DNA of 64,000 nucleotides from Nodosilinea sp. FACHB-131 (GTDB lineage: Bacteria > Cyanobacteriota > Cyanobacteriia > Phormidesmidales > Phormidesmidaceae): the NCBI RefSeq assembly GCF_014695395.1, contig NZ_JACJOF010000042.1:35168-99167 (forward strand), given 5' to 3'. The notes beneath the pieces were generated by a model that was given only the letters and a program-made list of their open reading frames with translations, had not been told where the DNA came from and did not search any database. Numbering within the stretch: position 1 is the first letter of the stretch; each line of letters begins with the position of its first letter. Below are positions 16,184-23,715 of the stretch, in pieces. Position numbers and translations under genes: made by a program.

Positions 16184-16943
16184 TAATGGATTCGCGCAGA
16201 GGCATGATACCGACGAAGACGGCGCTCCAAAATGGCTTCGCGAAGACGCGTTCCTGGAGGAGATGGTTGATGGTGAGATTGAGGCCGATGCTCGCGCCAG
16301 TAGTGACTTTAATGTCGCTCAGTGGATGGGTGAATCATCGCACCCGGCATTTGATGCCTTGGTTGAGCAGTCAGCCCACGAGGGGCCTCTGGTGTATCTG
16401 GAGGCGGTTCGGGGCGGCATTGCCTATCAGGTTGCTACGGCCTGTGAGGTGCTCCTTGCGCTTCGGGTGACTGAGGACAAGGGAAAGCAATTGAATGACT
16501 ATGCCCGGTTTGCATATGCGCGTGATGCTCTCTTGTGGGTGTTCCATAGTCATTTCCCAAAACCGCCGTTTATGGCTCTCCGGCGGATAGTTCCCATTCG
16601 TCGTAGCCTTTTTTGGGTTGTATGGACTCGGACTGGGTTTACGTGGAGCTCTGTCGAACAGGCAGTGTACGTACTTATCGCCGACACTGCCTCGGTGAAA
16701 AAATATCTGGTTGAAATTGAACTCCTGCCGCCGCTTCAAAGGCGGCAATACTTAGCTCGGTTCTATCGATGGCTCATTGTTGATCGGTGTCGGCGCGTGA
16801 AGCGTGCTCGCTATCTTCAAGCGCTTAACCGCCTTCATTTTGCAACCGATGACGTGGGTGCGTTTCTCACAAGCTATCTCGATCACCACCTTTTGAATTT
16901 GGCTGTCCGAAGAGACTTCGATGAGCCGCCTACCTTCGATTGA
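16176..16943 (+). CDS. unknown protein, second gene of the 14951-17395 run
   Basis: 255 residues from the ATG at 16176, which follows GGAGGAGG eight to ten bases upstream; an earlier ATG at 16143 lacks a ribosome site. The N-terminus is acidic (TDEDGAPKWLREDAFLEEMV). The C-terminal half is basic with paired Arg (RRQYLARFYRWLIVDRCRR). One moderately hydrophobic stretch (SLFWVVWTRTGFTW) is too short to call a membrane helix with confidence. It overlaps the membrane protein gene, so they are likely co-translated. Function unknown. Confidence 0.6.
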   Translation: MTNNGFAQRHDTDEDGAPKWLREDAFLEEMVDGEIEADARASSDFNVAQWMGESSHPAFDALVEQSAHEGPLVYLEAVRGGIAYQVATACEVLLALRVTEDKGKQLNDYARFAYARDALLWVFHSHFPKPPFMALRRIVPIRRSLFWVVWTRTGFTWSSVEQAVYVLIADTASVKKYLVEIELLPPLQRRQYLARFYRWLIVDRCRRVKRARYLQALNRLHFATDDVGAFLTSYLDHHLLNLAVRRDFDEPPTFD

Positions 16944-16999
16944 TTTCCATTCTTTGTGAACGCTGGTTTTTGCTTTTTATTTCTTAAGGAATGTGTGTC

Positions 17000-17395
17000 A
17001 TGCCACGGAAAAAAACTCAAAAGATTACCGTTTTTGTTGAAGAGAATCGGAGTGAAGAGGTACGCCTCTCATCAAGACGGCAGTTTGCAATTACAGTCTC
17101 TGTCGATGACTCTCTCCTTAATGTTCCCGATCGGATGGCGGAACTTGGCGCAGTTGAGGCTCTCGTCGAGCTGCTGCGGGAGGGGGTGATAGACATTATT
17201 GAGGCCTATGTACAGAGTGCTGAGGATCTCGTGCGACAGGCAGCGCGGTTACGGACTGAAGGAGTCAGTGAACATCGCTTTGATGAGCATGACGGTAGTG
17301 CCGAAAGAGGGCATGAGGAGGAAGAAGAAGAAGGGGTGCCCCACCAGTATCAGCCTGAGCAGCAGCACCCCCAACAGAAGGAGTTGTTCTACTAG
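17000..17395 (+). CDS. small unknown protein with acidic tail, third gene of the run
   Basis: 131 residues from the ATG at 17000 (MPRKKTQKITVFVEENR); an ATG at 16991 would add three residues. TTAAGGA lies about ten bases before 17000. The front is beta-rich and basic. The middle (MAELGAVEALVELLREGVID) is helical. The tail contains a run of glutamates followed by Gln-rich sequence. A terminator follows at 17438-17474, so the operon ends here. No family recognised. Confidence 0.6.
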   Translation: MPRKKTQKITVFVEENRSEEVRLSSRRQFAITVSVDDSLLNVPDRMAELGAVEALVELLREGVIDIIEAYVQSAEDLVRQAARLRTEGVSEHRFDEHDGSAERGHEEEEEEGVPHQYQPEQQHPQQKELFY

Positions 17396-17437
17396 ACGAA
17401 CACGATAGTTTCTATTGGGTTCTCCATTGACTTTCGT

Positions 17438-17474
17438 CACAGACGCCTTAAACAGAGTCTGTGGCGATTTTTTT
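17438..17474 (+). terminator. Rho-independent terminator after the three-gene run
   Basis: Stem CACAGAC (17438-17444) / GTCTGTG (17457-17463), loop of 12, then GCGA and seven T (17468-17474). It ends the preceding operon and overlaps the GTG start assigned to the TnpB-like gene, so that gene probably starts later or is expressed by other means. Confidence 0.75.
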
Positions 17475-18486
17475 GACTATCTCTTGCAAGCTTCAACTTG
17501 ATTTGGCCCAGCACCAGAAGGTCGAGAATACCCTTGCTGCTTTTAGCACTGTCTGTACCTACATCAATGAGCAGGTGGACCCAGCAGTACGCAACAAGCT
17601 CAAGCTCCAATCGCTTATCTATCATGATGTGCGTAAACACGTCCCTGAGCTTCCCGCTGACTTGGTGGTTGCAGCTATGGGGCGGGTGGCAGAGAACAGG
17701 AAATCTGCCTATGAGCGGAAGTGTCGAGTGGGGCAGTTCCGCCCAACAAGTGCTTCGATTAACACCAAGGCGTTTCGGATTCGGGAAGACAATTGGACAG
17801 TAAGTATCAACCTGGTCGGGGGCAGGGAGAAGATGATTTCTCTTGTTCTTGGTGAGTACCAGCGAAGTCAGTTTCGGGGACGAAAGCCGGTAAGTGCCGT
17901 GCTCGTTCGTCGCGCCGACGGAGGGGTGTATCTTCAGGTGCAAGTGGAGCATCCAGTGCCTGAAGTCGTCCCGCGTAAGCAGGTACTTGGTGTGGCTCTT
18001 GGGATGGATACCATTGTGGTGATGAGCACCGGTGAGGAAATAGTACGGGAGGAAGTAGGGAGTGTTCGGAGTCGGTATCGTCGAGTGCGATCGTCTCTCC
18101 AGAAGAAGGCCTCGAAAGGCACGCGGACCACACGACGGAACTGCCGTCGGGTCTTGAAACGGTTGTCGGGGCAGGAGCGACGGTTTGCTACTTGGGTAAA
18201 CCACACGGTTAGTAGACAGGTTGTTACGAAGGCCAAAGACATCGGTGCAGCGATCGCACTCGAAGACCTAACTGGGATGCGGGAGCGGAAGAATAAGCGG
18301 GCTAAGGTACAGGCGGAGCGTGCTCGGATAAACACCTGGGCGTTCCATCAGCTGCGCTCGTTTATTGAGTACAAGGCCGCTGTGTGTGGCGTTGGCGTTG
18401 TGGTGGTGCCAGGCGATAAAAAGACAGAAGGGACTGCTGATAGTAGAAAGGCAGTGAAGATTGAATTTCGTGGGGCGGCCCTGTAA
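17461..18486 (+). CDS. TnpB-like protein with a dead RuvC site and no zinc finger
   Basis: 341 residues, shorter than the usual 370-450 of TnpB. The N-terminal half has the TnpB wedge layout (LTISCKLQLDLAQHQK). RuvC motif I reads LGVALGMDTIVV where active TnpB has a G-I-D-L-G motif, so the catalytic Asp is Ala. Motif II IALEDLTGMRER keeps Glu. Before motif III the sequence departs (VVVPGDKKTEGTADS), and both the C-x-x-C ribbon and the last Asp are missing. It cannot cut DNA by the known mechanism. It is either a decayed IS200/IS605/IS607-type copy or a TldR-like RNA-guided binder. The start is uncertain: the GTG at 17461 lies inside a terminator stem. Confidence 0.75.
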   Translation: MAIFLTISCKLQLDLAQHQKVENTLAAFSTVCTYINEQVDPAVRNKLKLQSLIYHDVRKHVPELPADLVVAAMGRVAENRKSAYERKCRVGQFRPTSASINTKAFRIREDNWTVSINLVGGREKMISLVLGEYQRSQFRGRKPVSAVLVRRADGGVYLQVQVEHPVPEVVPRKQVLGVALGMDTIVVMSTGEEIVREEVGSVRSRYRRVRSSLQKKASKGTRTTRRNCRRVLKRLSGQERRFATWVNHTVSRQVVTKAKDIGAAIALEDLTGMRERKNKRAKVQAERARINTWAFHQLRSFIEYKAAVCGVGVVVVPGDKKTEGTADSRKAVKIEFRGAAL

Positions 18487-18629
18487 ACCCGCCTAAACGT
18501 TCGCTTACAGGAGGTACATTGTATCTGCTGGTGGCAGGACGAAAGCTGGTATTTGGAAACGGATACGGTCTGTTTACACCTGACGCATTGTTCAATGGCT
18601 TGCTTAGCAAGCCGGTATAAAAAACTCAA
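18348..18629 (-). CDS. small zinc-ribbon-like protein, coupled to the J-domain gene
   Basis: The ATG at 18629 overlaps the upstream stop TGA (ATGA), a sign of translational coupling. The first 55 residues carry CVRC and CTSC separated by about 20 residues, fitting a zinc ribbon. The last 40 residues are the antisense of the TnpB-like gene end, so that tail may have been acquired when the TnpB sequence landed, or the true gene may have been cut. Convergent overlap of 139 bp with the TnpB-like gene. Function unknown. Confidence 0.45.
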   Translation of the reverse strand: MSFLYRLAKQAIEQCVRCKQTVSVSKYQLSSCHQQIQCTSCKRTFRRVYRAAPRNSIFTAFLLSAVPSVFLSPGTTTTPTPHTAALYSINERS

Positions 18630-19126
18630 GCCGTTTTTGTGATTCGTTGCCGTTTTTCTCCCTCAAACTCCTGATAGCCATACTTTGCTGCGATGGTTCC
18701 AAAGTCGGCATGACTGCTGCCCCGCCGGTACTCGCCAGCGTGCCAGAACCATTTTGCTCGGGTTGTGTGCCAGCGAAGACCTAGGGCTTTTAGCCGGTCC
18801 TTTACGGGCCTTGTTTCACCATCTACCCATACCCAGGTACCCACAAGCATGATGCGCACACCGGGCAGCCCAAGCGCGATAAGCTCGCCGAGCTTATCGA
18901 TCACCGCTTGCTCTAAATCGTGGTTGTAGCGGTAGGTGTGATCCTCGCCATCGCTCCCCCTGGATGTAGCACCGTGGCAACCTTTGAGCGCTTGGTGGTA
19001 CTGCTGATTTAGTTTCTGCATCGCCGCCGTGGTTCCACCGCGATCAGGATGGAGACTAAAGGCGAGTCTCCGGTACCGCTGCTTGATTTCTTCAACGTTT
19101 GAAATGCCGATAAAGTAGTTGTTCAT
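18626..19126 (-). CDS. J-domain protein
   Basis: 166 residues from the ATG at 19126 (MNNYFIGISNVEEIK). The J-domain front has the HPD motif in LAFSLHPDRGG, so it should stimulate an Hsp70 (DnaK). The C-terminal region (LPGVRIMLVGTWVWVDGET, LKALGLRWHTTRAKWFW) is a second conserved module seen in short J-domain proteins of phages and plasmids. It lies 24 bp after the DUF6876 gene and is coupled by ATGA to the zinc-ribbon gene, forming a three-gene leftward unit. Role on the element unknown. Confidence 0.8.
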   Translation of the reverse strand: MNNYFIGISNVEEIKQRYRRLAFSLHPDRGGTTAAMQKLNQQYHQALKGCHGATSRGSDGEDHTYRYNHDLEQAVIDKLGELIALGLPGVRIMLVGTWVWVDGETRPVKDRLKALGLRWHTTRAKWFWHAGEYRRGSSHADFGTIAAKYGYQEFEGEKRQRITKTA

Positions 19127-19149
19127 GCTGAGTTCTCCCCATCTGCCGA

Positions 19150-19536
19150 TTAATACTCGGACGGAAGCATGACCACGCCGCGCTGGAGGTATAGCGTCAC
19201 TTTCTTTAAGGTGAACCCCGCGCAGCTTACCCGGTGGGAAAGGATAGGCTCGTTTGCGTCGCGCAACCATTGCACTAACCCACTTGCATCGTCGTCGAGA
19301 GAAACTCGCCAGAACTGCATGTGCTGGAGGTCGGGATTCCCCGCAATAAGCGGGTGAAGTTGACACGCGACAATGTGAGCGATAAGCCACAAGCCGCCCC
19401 CTTCTTTCACTAGAAAGGCCACCCCATCAGTGAGGAAATAATGCGGTGAAAAGGGGAGCGGGTGGTACTGCTCCGTACCGGTAAATCCCCGCAAATCTGA
19501 TTCCTTGATGGTTGTTGTTGCTGTTCCATTTTCCAT
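19150..19536 (-). CDS. DUF6876 family protein, second copy
   Basis: 128 residues from the ATG at 19536; a TTG at 19554 would add six. It shares the layout of the copy at 12083: FTGTEQYHPLPFSPHYFLTD, EGGGLWLIAHIVACQLHPL, a charged middle, then VTLYLQRG and the ending LPSEY. It is the first gene of the leftward unit with the J-domain and zinc-ribbon genes. The paralogues are clearly diverged, so this is not a recent duplication. Function unknown. Confidence 0.72.
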   Translation of the reverse strand: MENGTATTTIKESDLRGFTGTEQYHPLPFSPHYFLTDGVAFLVKEGGGLWLIAHIVACQLHPLIAGNPDLQHMQFWRVSLDDDASGLVQWLRDANEPILSHRVSCAGFTLKKVTLYLQRGVVMLPSEY

Positions 19537-19592
19537 GTGTGTACTCTCTTTCAATCGTTTTTATTGCTTGTTGGGGAACGGGTTTCCCACAC

Positions 19593-19654
19593 CGATGGAT
19601 AACCCGCTTTGGCCCGTTCGAGGGCCGCGGGTTATCCACAGCGATGGAAAACCC
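19593..19654. promoter_or_regulatory. two-tier inverted repeat with a consensus DnaA box and flanking direct repeats
   Basis: Outer arms GGATAACCCGC (19597-19607) and GCGGGTTATCC (19627-19637) are perfect. Inside them GGCCC (19611-19615) pairs with GGGCC (19622-19626). TTATCCACA, the consensus DnaA box, lies at 19632-19640. CGATGGATAACCC (19593-19605) and CGATGGAAAACCC (19642-19654) form a direct repeat. It sits between two minus-strand genes. It may be a terminator-like hairpin, a single-strand initiation site or a second origin element. Confidence 0.6.
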
Positions 19655-19677
19655 TTCATGCAGGGTGCGAGCCTTTC

Positions 19678-19989
19678 CTAGTGCGCAACGCCTCCGCCGC
19701 CGTTTACCTGCTGCCTTTGTTGTGGGTGTGCGCGGGTTGGTGGCGAGGCTTCAACGTGCGGCGCAGTTTCTGCCCAGTCAGTGCGTCGTGATGCCTTGCC
19801 AAGCTCGCGCACTTCGCCCGCAAGTCGATTTACTGCATCAGTAAGCGCAAGCGTCTCCCGCTTGCTGCCCCAGCACCGCCCAGCAAAGCTCCGTACAGCC
19901 TGAATCAACGGCGACCCCACAACGACAATCCCTAGCCCTGCAACTGCCCCTAGCCATCCGCCGAAGCGCATTCCATCGATGTAATCCAT
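19678..19989 (-). CDS. small single-pass membrane protein
   Basis: 103 residues from the ATG at 19989, preceded by GGAGG with good spacing. One membrane segment lies near the front (GGWLGAVAGLGIVVVGSPLI), followed by a helical charged region (LALTDAVNRLAGEVRELGK) and a proline- and glutamine-rich tail. Its control region is the predicted oriT. Small membrane proteins of this sort are common beside transfer origins, but no family is recognised. Strand and start are supported by the ribosome site. Confidence 0.5.
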   Translation of the reverse strand: MDYIDGMRFGGWLGAVAGLGIVVVGSPLIQAVRSFAGRCWGSKRETLALTDAVNRLAGEVRELGKASRRTDWAETAPHVEASPPTRAHPQQRQQVNGGGGVAH

Positions 19990-20010
19990 ACCCCTCCAAA
20001 TTTCGGAGGC

Positions 20011-20056
20011 GGGCTCTCGAAGAGAGCCCACCACACCTGACGCACCCAGTAGGTGC
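20011..20056 (-). other. oriT: predicted oriT with F-like nic site
   Basis: Read on the minus strand, a hairpin GCACC/GGTGC (20056-20052/20046-20042) is followed by GTCAGGTGTGGTG. The F-plasmid nic region reads GCGTGGGGTGT/GGTG and here it is GCGTCAGGTGT/GGTG, identical over the nine bases around the nick. The predicted nick is between 20033 and 20032. R388 has the same GCACC-loop-GGTGC stem just before its nick. A second stem GGGCTCTC/GAGAGCCC (20011-20018/20022-20029) lies on the other side. The MOBF relaxase gene nearby makes this the expected oriT type, and the direction puts the transfer genes last to enter. Confidence 0.7.
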
Positions 20057-20104
20057 CTTTGGGAGAAGGCTAAAACCCTTGCAAAATAAGGAATTGAAGG
20101 CTGT

Positions 20105-20176
20105 CTACACTGTGTTTACAGCGTAGTGCCTACAAATCTGGAGACCTCCGGAGCGTGCGGGTTTACGCATGTAAAC
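20105..20176. promoter_or_regulatory. two dyads upstream of the relaxosome genes
   Basis: CTACACTGT/ACAGCGTAG (20105-20113/20118-20126, eight of nine pairs) and GTTTACGCATGTAAAC (20161-20176, perfect arms of six) share the GTTTAC word. They lie between the nic site and the start of the ribbon-helix-helix gene, which suits operator and relaxosome-assembly sites for that protein. Confidence 0.6.
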
Positions 20177-20211
20177 AGGTACAAATGCTCTTTTTGAAGG
20201 TGCTACATTCA

Positions 20212-20613
20212 ATGGCAAGTGAGGATAAAACCCCCGCTATTAGCTTTCGCGTCTCCCGCGAACAGTATGAGCGCCTCAGAGAACTCGCCGAAGCGCGGGC
20301 GCGAGGCCGAAGAAACTACAGCGTTAACCTTTATGCAAAAGACCTGGTACTAGACACGCTTGAGAGTGTTTCATCGGGCGCAAGCAACACTCCTGAATTA
20401 ACAGCCCTGCGCGAAGAAGTGCACGAGCTTGAAAGTCTTCTCCTTCAGATCGGCCGAAATCTTAACCGAGCAACTGAAGGGGTGCTTGCGTCAGTAGCAG
20501 GTATACCGAAACGGATCGACAGTGAGACTGACCCTGAGGTGACCACACGCCTTAAGCGGGAATATGTCGAATTGGCACGGGAGTGGGTCGCGCGAAATAT
20601 GCCTATTACCTAG
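20212..20613 (+). CDS. ribbon-helix-helix relaxosome accessory protein
   Basis: 133 residues from the ATG at 20212; the frame opens with a GTG at 20155, but that would place the GTTTAC dyad inside the gene. The front AISFRVSREQYERLRELA looks like a ribbon-helix-helix/MobC-type DNA-binding domain. A coiled-coil segment follows (LREEVHELESLLLQIGRNL), then a helical tail. Accessory proteins of this kind (TrwA and TraY in R388 and F) bind oriT beside the nic site, help the relaxase and repress the operon. The location between oriT and the relaxase gene supports this. Confidence 0.72.
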   Translation: MASEDKTPAISFRVSREQYERLRELAEARARGRRNYSVNLYAKDLVLDTLESVSSGASNTPELTALREEVHELESLLLQIGRNLNRATEGVLASVAGIPKRIDSETDPEVTTRLKREYVELAREWVARNMPIT

Positions 20614-20667
20614 TGGCTTTAAGGGTTTCTCCTCACTGATTGTGCATCTCAGCAGTCGGTGAATTTT

Positions 20668-23226
20668 ATGCTTACAGTCAGTTCCATGACGGCAGGTCAG
20701 GAGAACTACTATTGCCTACTGGCCCAGGAAGACTACTACCTTGCAGGGGGAGAGCCACCGGGTATCTGGCATGGCCGAGGTCTGGCTCACTTTGGCATAT
20801 CGGGGGTTGTTGATAAGGAGCAGTTTAGGAATCTGTTTCGAGGATTCTCTCCTGATGGAGAGAGAAAACTTGTCAGTAACGCAGGAAAGAAGAACCACCG
20901 GTCAGGTGTTGATCTCGTCTTTAGCCTCCCAAAGAGTGCCAGCATTCTGTGGGGTCTTGGATCCCAATGGCACCGGCAAGAGATTCGCGATGGAGGACTA
21001 TGCGCAACGAAGCGGGCGCTTGAATACCTAGAGGACTCTGCCTTTATTCGTCGTGGTAAGGGCGGTGTTATCAAAGAGAAGGCAAGCATTGTTGCTGCCA
21101 TCTGGGAACATGGGACAAGCCGTGCCCAAGACCCTAATCTTCACTTCCACGCCACGGTGCTCAATGTTGGAGTGCGTGACGATGGGAAGACCTGGGCGCT
21201 TGAAACAAAGCCATTCTTTGAACGAAAGATGGCAGGAGGCGCACTCTTTCGTGCTGAGCTTGCGCACCAATTACGCTCACGATTAGGACTCAAGCTCGTT
21301 CGGAAGCGGAGCTGGTTTGAGGTGGATGGGGTTCCATCAGATCTAATTGAGCGGTTCTCGACACGCCGTAAAGAGATACTTCAGGCACTCGGTATCAGCG
21401 ACTTTTCACGGGAACACGGGACGGTCGTTGATGCCAAGCTTGCAGCGGTAGAGGCGGTACGAACGAGGAAGAAGAAAACCCTTGTTGCACGTGATGCTCT
21501 TCACAGAGCTTGGCACGAGGTGTGCCGCGAACTTGGATATGACCCGGCCCAACTAGCACCTCACTACGAGCGATATCAACGAACAGTTGAGGAGGATAAG
21601 CAAACGCTTTCCACTGTCATTGGGGACCTGACCCGTTGGGATAACAGTGAAGGTGAGCGGAAAAGTCTGCTTGCCCATGAAAGTTATTTCTCTGAACCAC
21701 AGCTTGTGCGGCGAGTTGCAGAAGAGGTGCAGGTGCTGGGCATTGGTGCAGATGCAATCCTTACGGCCGTGGGAGAGTTTCTTCGATCAACAGGAGTAGT
21801 CGCACTTACTCGGGGGAGTCAAGAACTCTACACGACTGAGGATGTACTTAAAGTTGAACGAGAGCTGCTTGATAAAGCGGAAGCGTTACAAGCGAATCAC
21901 ACTCACAGTACGAATCCGCGAGTAGTCGATCGTGTGGTTGCGTCTATTGCTCGAGAAGTTAGTGGCCGCAATCGGGCAAGTGCAGAGCCTCGGGGCCTCA
22001 GTGATGAGCAGGAGCGAGCGCTGCGCCACATTACCGAGACTCCCCAGGGCCTAGCGCTTGTTGTTGGCGCTGCTGGGGCGGGAAAGACGTTTATGCTCAA
22101 CGCTGCGCGAATGGTGTGGGAGAAAGAAGGGTACCGCGTTATCGGAGCAGCAGTTGCAGCAAAGGCTGCGGGAGGGCTTAAGGAAGGTGCTCGTATTGAG
22201 CGCTCCATGTCGATTGCAAAACTTTTGAAAGAGATACAACGGGGGAACCAGACTGTCTCTCCTAATTCAAAGGGAGAAAAGGGAATTTCGCTTGATAGTC
22301 GCACCATTCTCCTCATCGATGAGGCAGGAATGGTGGGCACTCGGCAAATGGCACAGCTTGTTTCCCACGTGCATCGTGCAGGGGCAAAGCTTGTGCTTGT
22401 TGGTGACCCTAAGCAGCTCCAACCTATCGATGCAGGGGGGCCATTCCCAGCGTTTCAGGATCGGTTCGGTGCAGCAGAATTACGGGAAAACCGTCGGCAA
22501 GTAGAGGAGTGGACCCGTGAGTCCGTTGACCTTTTCCGCACGGGGCATGCCGAGGCAGCGCTTGAGCAGTACGAGGCAAGGGGCATGGTTGTTGTTCGGC
22601 AAAACCGGATGAAAGCAATTGAGTCTTTAATCGCTGACTGGGCAATGGAGGCACGGCGAAACCCACGCGATCACCTCATGATTGCAGCGACCAATGAGCA
22701 AGTGACCACGTTAAATCGTAGGGCACAGCAGGAACGGTTTCGGAACTTTGAGCTCGGATTGGGATTTCTTCGTGTAGGAAAAGAGCGGTTCCATGTTGGT
22801 GAACGAGTGCTCTTTACTGAGAACTCGTACCGGGACGGGGTGTTTAACGGCGACCTGGGAACGGTGAAAAAGATTAACCCCCTCGATCGAAAATTCACCA
22901 TCAAGCTTGATAGCGGCAAAACCGTTGAAGTGAATGCAAATCGGTACAAGGGATTAAAGCTTGGGTACGCCATTACGACCCACAAGGCCCAAGGGATGAC
23001 GATTAAGCGCAATGCCTATGTGCTTGTAGAGAGCCTAATGCAGGAGCTTCAGCTGGTCTACGTGCAGGCGACACGGGCAAAGGAAAAGACCAAGTTTTAC
23101 GTTGATAAACCGACTTATCAGCATTTCCGTACAGCAGCAAGTCAGGGCCGGGAGAAGCGGCTTGCGACCTCTGTTCTTAATGAAAAAACAACACAGCGAA
23201 GACACGAACAATCTTTAGAACTTTAG
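20668..23226 (+). CDS. MOBF conjugative relaxase-helicase (TrwC/TraI type)
   Basis: 852 residues from the ATG at 20668 (MLTVSSMTAGQ, a typical MOBF start); three codons upstream lies another ATG. Two tyrosine pairs (14-15 and 23-24) are the cleavage residues. The metal-binding histidines are H148, H159 and H161 in WEHG and LHFHA, with the same spacing as in F TraI. The C-terminal half is an SF1 helicase: Walker A GAAGAGKTF, Walker B LLIDEAGMVG, GDPKQLQP, and a late TTHKAQGMTI motif. It would nick oriT, stay bound to the 5' end and unwind the strand. It lacks the long C-terminus of F TraI and is close to TrwC in size. It appears intact. Confidence 0.95.
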   Translation: MLTVSSMTAGQENYYCLLAQEDYYLAGGEPPGIWHGRGLAHFGISGVVDKEQFRNLFRGFSPDGERKLVSNAGKKNHRSGVDLVFSLPKSASILWGLGSQWHRQEIRDGGLCATKRALEYLEDSAFIRRGKGGVIKEKASIVAAIWEHGTSRAQDPNLHFHATVLNVGVRDDGKTWALETKPFFERKMAGGALFRAELAHQLRSRLGLKLVRKRSWFEVDGVPSDLIERFSTRRKEILQALGISDFSREHGTVVDAKLAAVEAVRTRKKKTLVARDALHRAWHEVCRELGYDPAQLAPHYERYQRTVEEDKQTLSTVIGDLTRWDNSEGERKSLLAHESYFSEPQLVRRVAEEVQVLGIGADAILTAVGEFLRSTGVVALTRGSQELYTTEDVLKVERELLDKAEALQANHTHSTNPRVVDRVVASIAREVSGRNRASAEPRGLSDEQERALRHITETPQGLALVVGAAGAGKTFMLNAARMVWEKEGYRVIGAAVAAKAAGGLKEGARIERSMSIAKLLKEIQRGNQTVSPNSKGEKGISLDSRTILLIDEAGMVGTRQMAQLVSHVHRAGAKLVLVGDPKQLQPIDAGGPFPAFQDRFGAAELRENRRQVEEWTRESVDLFRTGHAEAALEQYEARGMVVVRQNRMKAIESLIADWAMEARRNPRDHLMIAATNEQVTTLNRRAQQERFRNFELGLGFLRVGKERFHVGERVLFTENSYRDGVFNGDLGTVKKINPLDRKFTIKLDSGKTVEVNANRYKGLKLGYAITTHKAQGMTIKRNAYVLVESLMQELQLVYVQATRAKEKTKFYVDKPTYQHFRTAASQGREKRLATSVLNEKTTQRRHEQSLEL

Positions 23227-23238
23227 GCGGTAACTATC

Positions 23239-23715
23239 ATGCGGCATGGTGTTATTTGGCTTTTGAAGATGATTGCCCTAGTGGGCCTTATTCCGATTGC
23301 AGTGGGAGGATATCGACTAGCAGACTACTACCTCCCTGATTCACTCCCTACTTCCATTGTTTGGTTTCTGAGTGTGTTTGCGAGTGTGCTCGCCTTGCAG
23401 CTCTACAACCATTACCTGGGGGGGCTCTTCTTTCAACTCGACATTGATAAGTCCATCCGCCACATCTGGATTGTGGTGTGTGTGGTGAAGTGGACCATCC
23501 TGTTTGGGCTTGGCGTTATATCCATTCCGCTCTGTGTCTACTTTTCGTACAGCATCTTTCTTCATCAGGTAGGAACGTCTTCATTCTTAAGCTGGGCACT
23601 CGGAGGCTTTTTTGGATTTGGGATTTCGCTCGTGCTTCAGGAATCGCTCGTGGTGATGTACCGAAATGCAATCGCCGAGAAAGTAGGGGCCGAGTACCCC
23701 CATCGGAGGAAGTGA
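23239..23715 (+). CDS. small multi-pass membrane protein between relaxase and coupling protein
   Basis: 158 residues with about four hydrophobic segments (LLKMIALVGLIPIAVGGY, IVWFLSVFASVLALQLY, IWIVVCVVKWTILFGLGV and FLSWALGGFFGFGISLVL). It starts 12 bp after the relaxase and its stop overlaps the coupling-protein start (TGATG). It is therefore in the transfer operon. It may be an equivalent of the small inner-membrane partners of TraD/VirD4, but I do not recognise the family. Confidence 0.65.
   Translation: MRHGVIWLLKMIALVGLIPIAVGGYRLADYYLPDSLPTSIVWFLSVFASVLALQLYNHYLGGLFFQLDIDKSIRHIWIVVCVVKWTILFGLGVISIPLCVYFSYSIFLHQVGTSSFLSWALGGFFGFGISLVLQESLVVMYRNAIAEKVGAEYPHRRK

Noticed and set aside
23478..23714. 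Longer start for the coupling protein
   Set aside because: It would lie wholly inside the preceding membrane-protein gene. The ATG at 23715 has CGGAGGAAG and a TGATG overlap.
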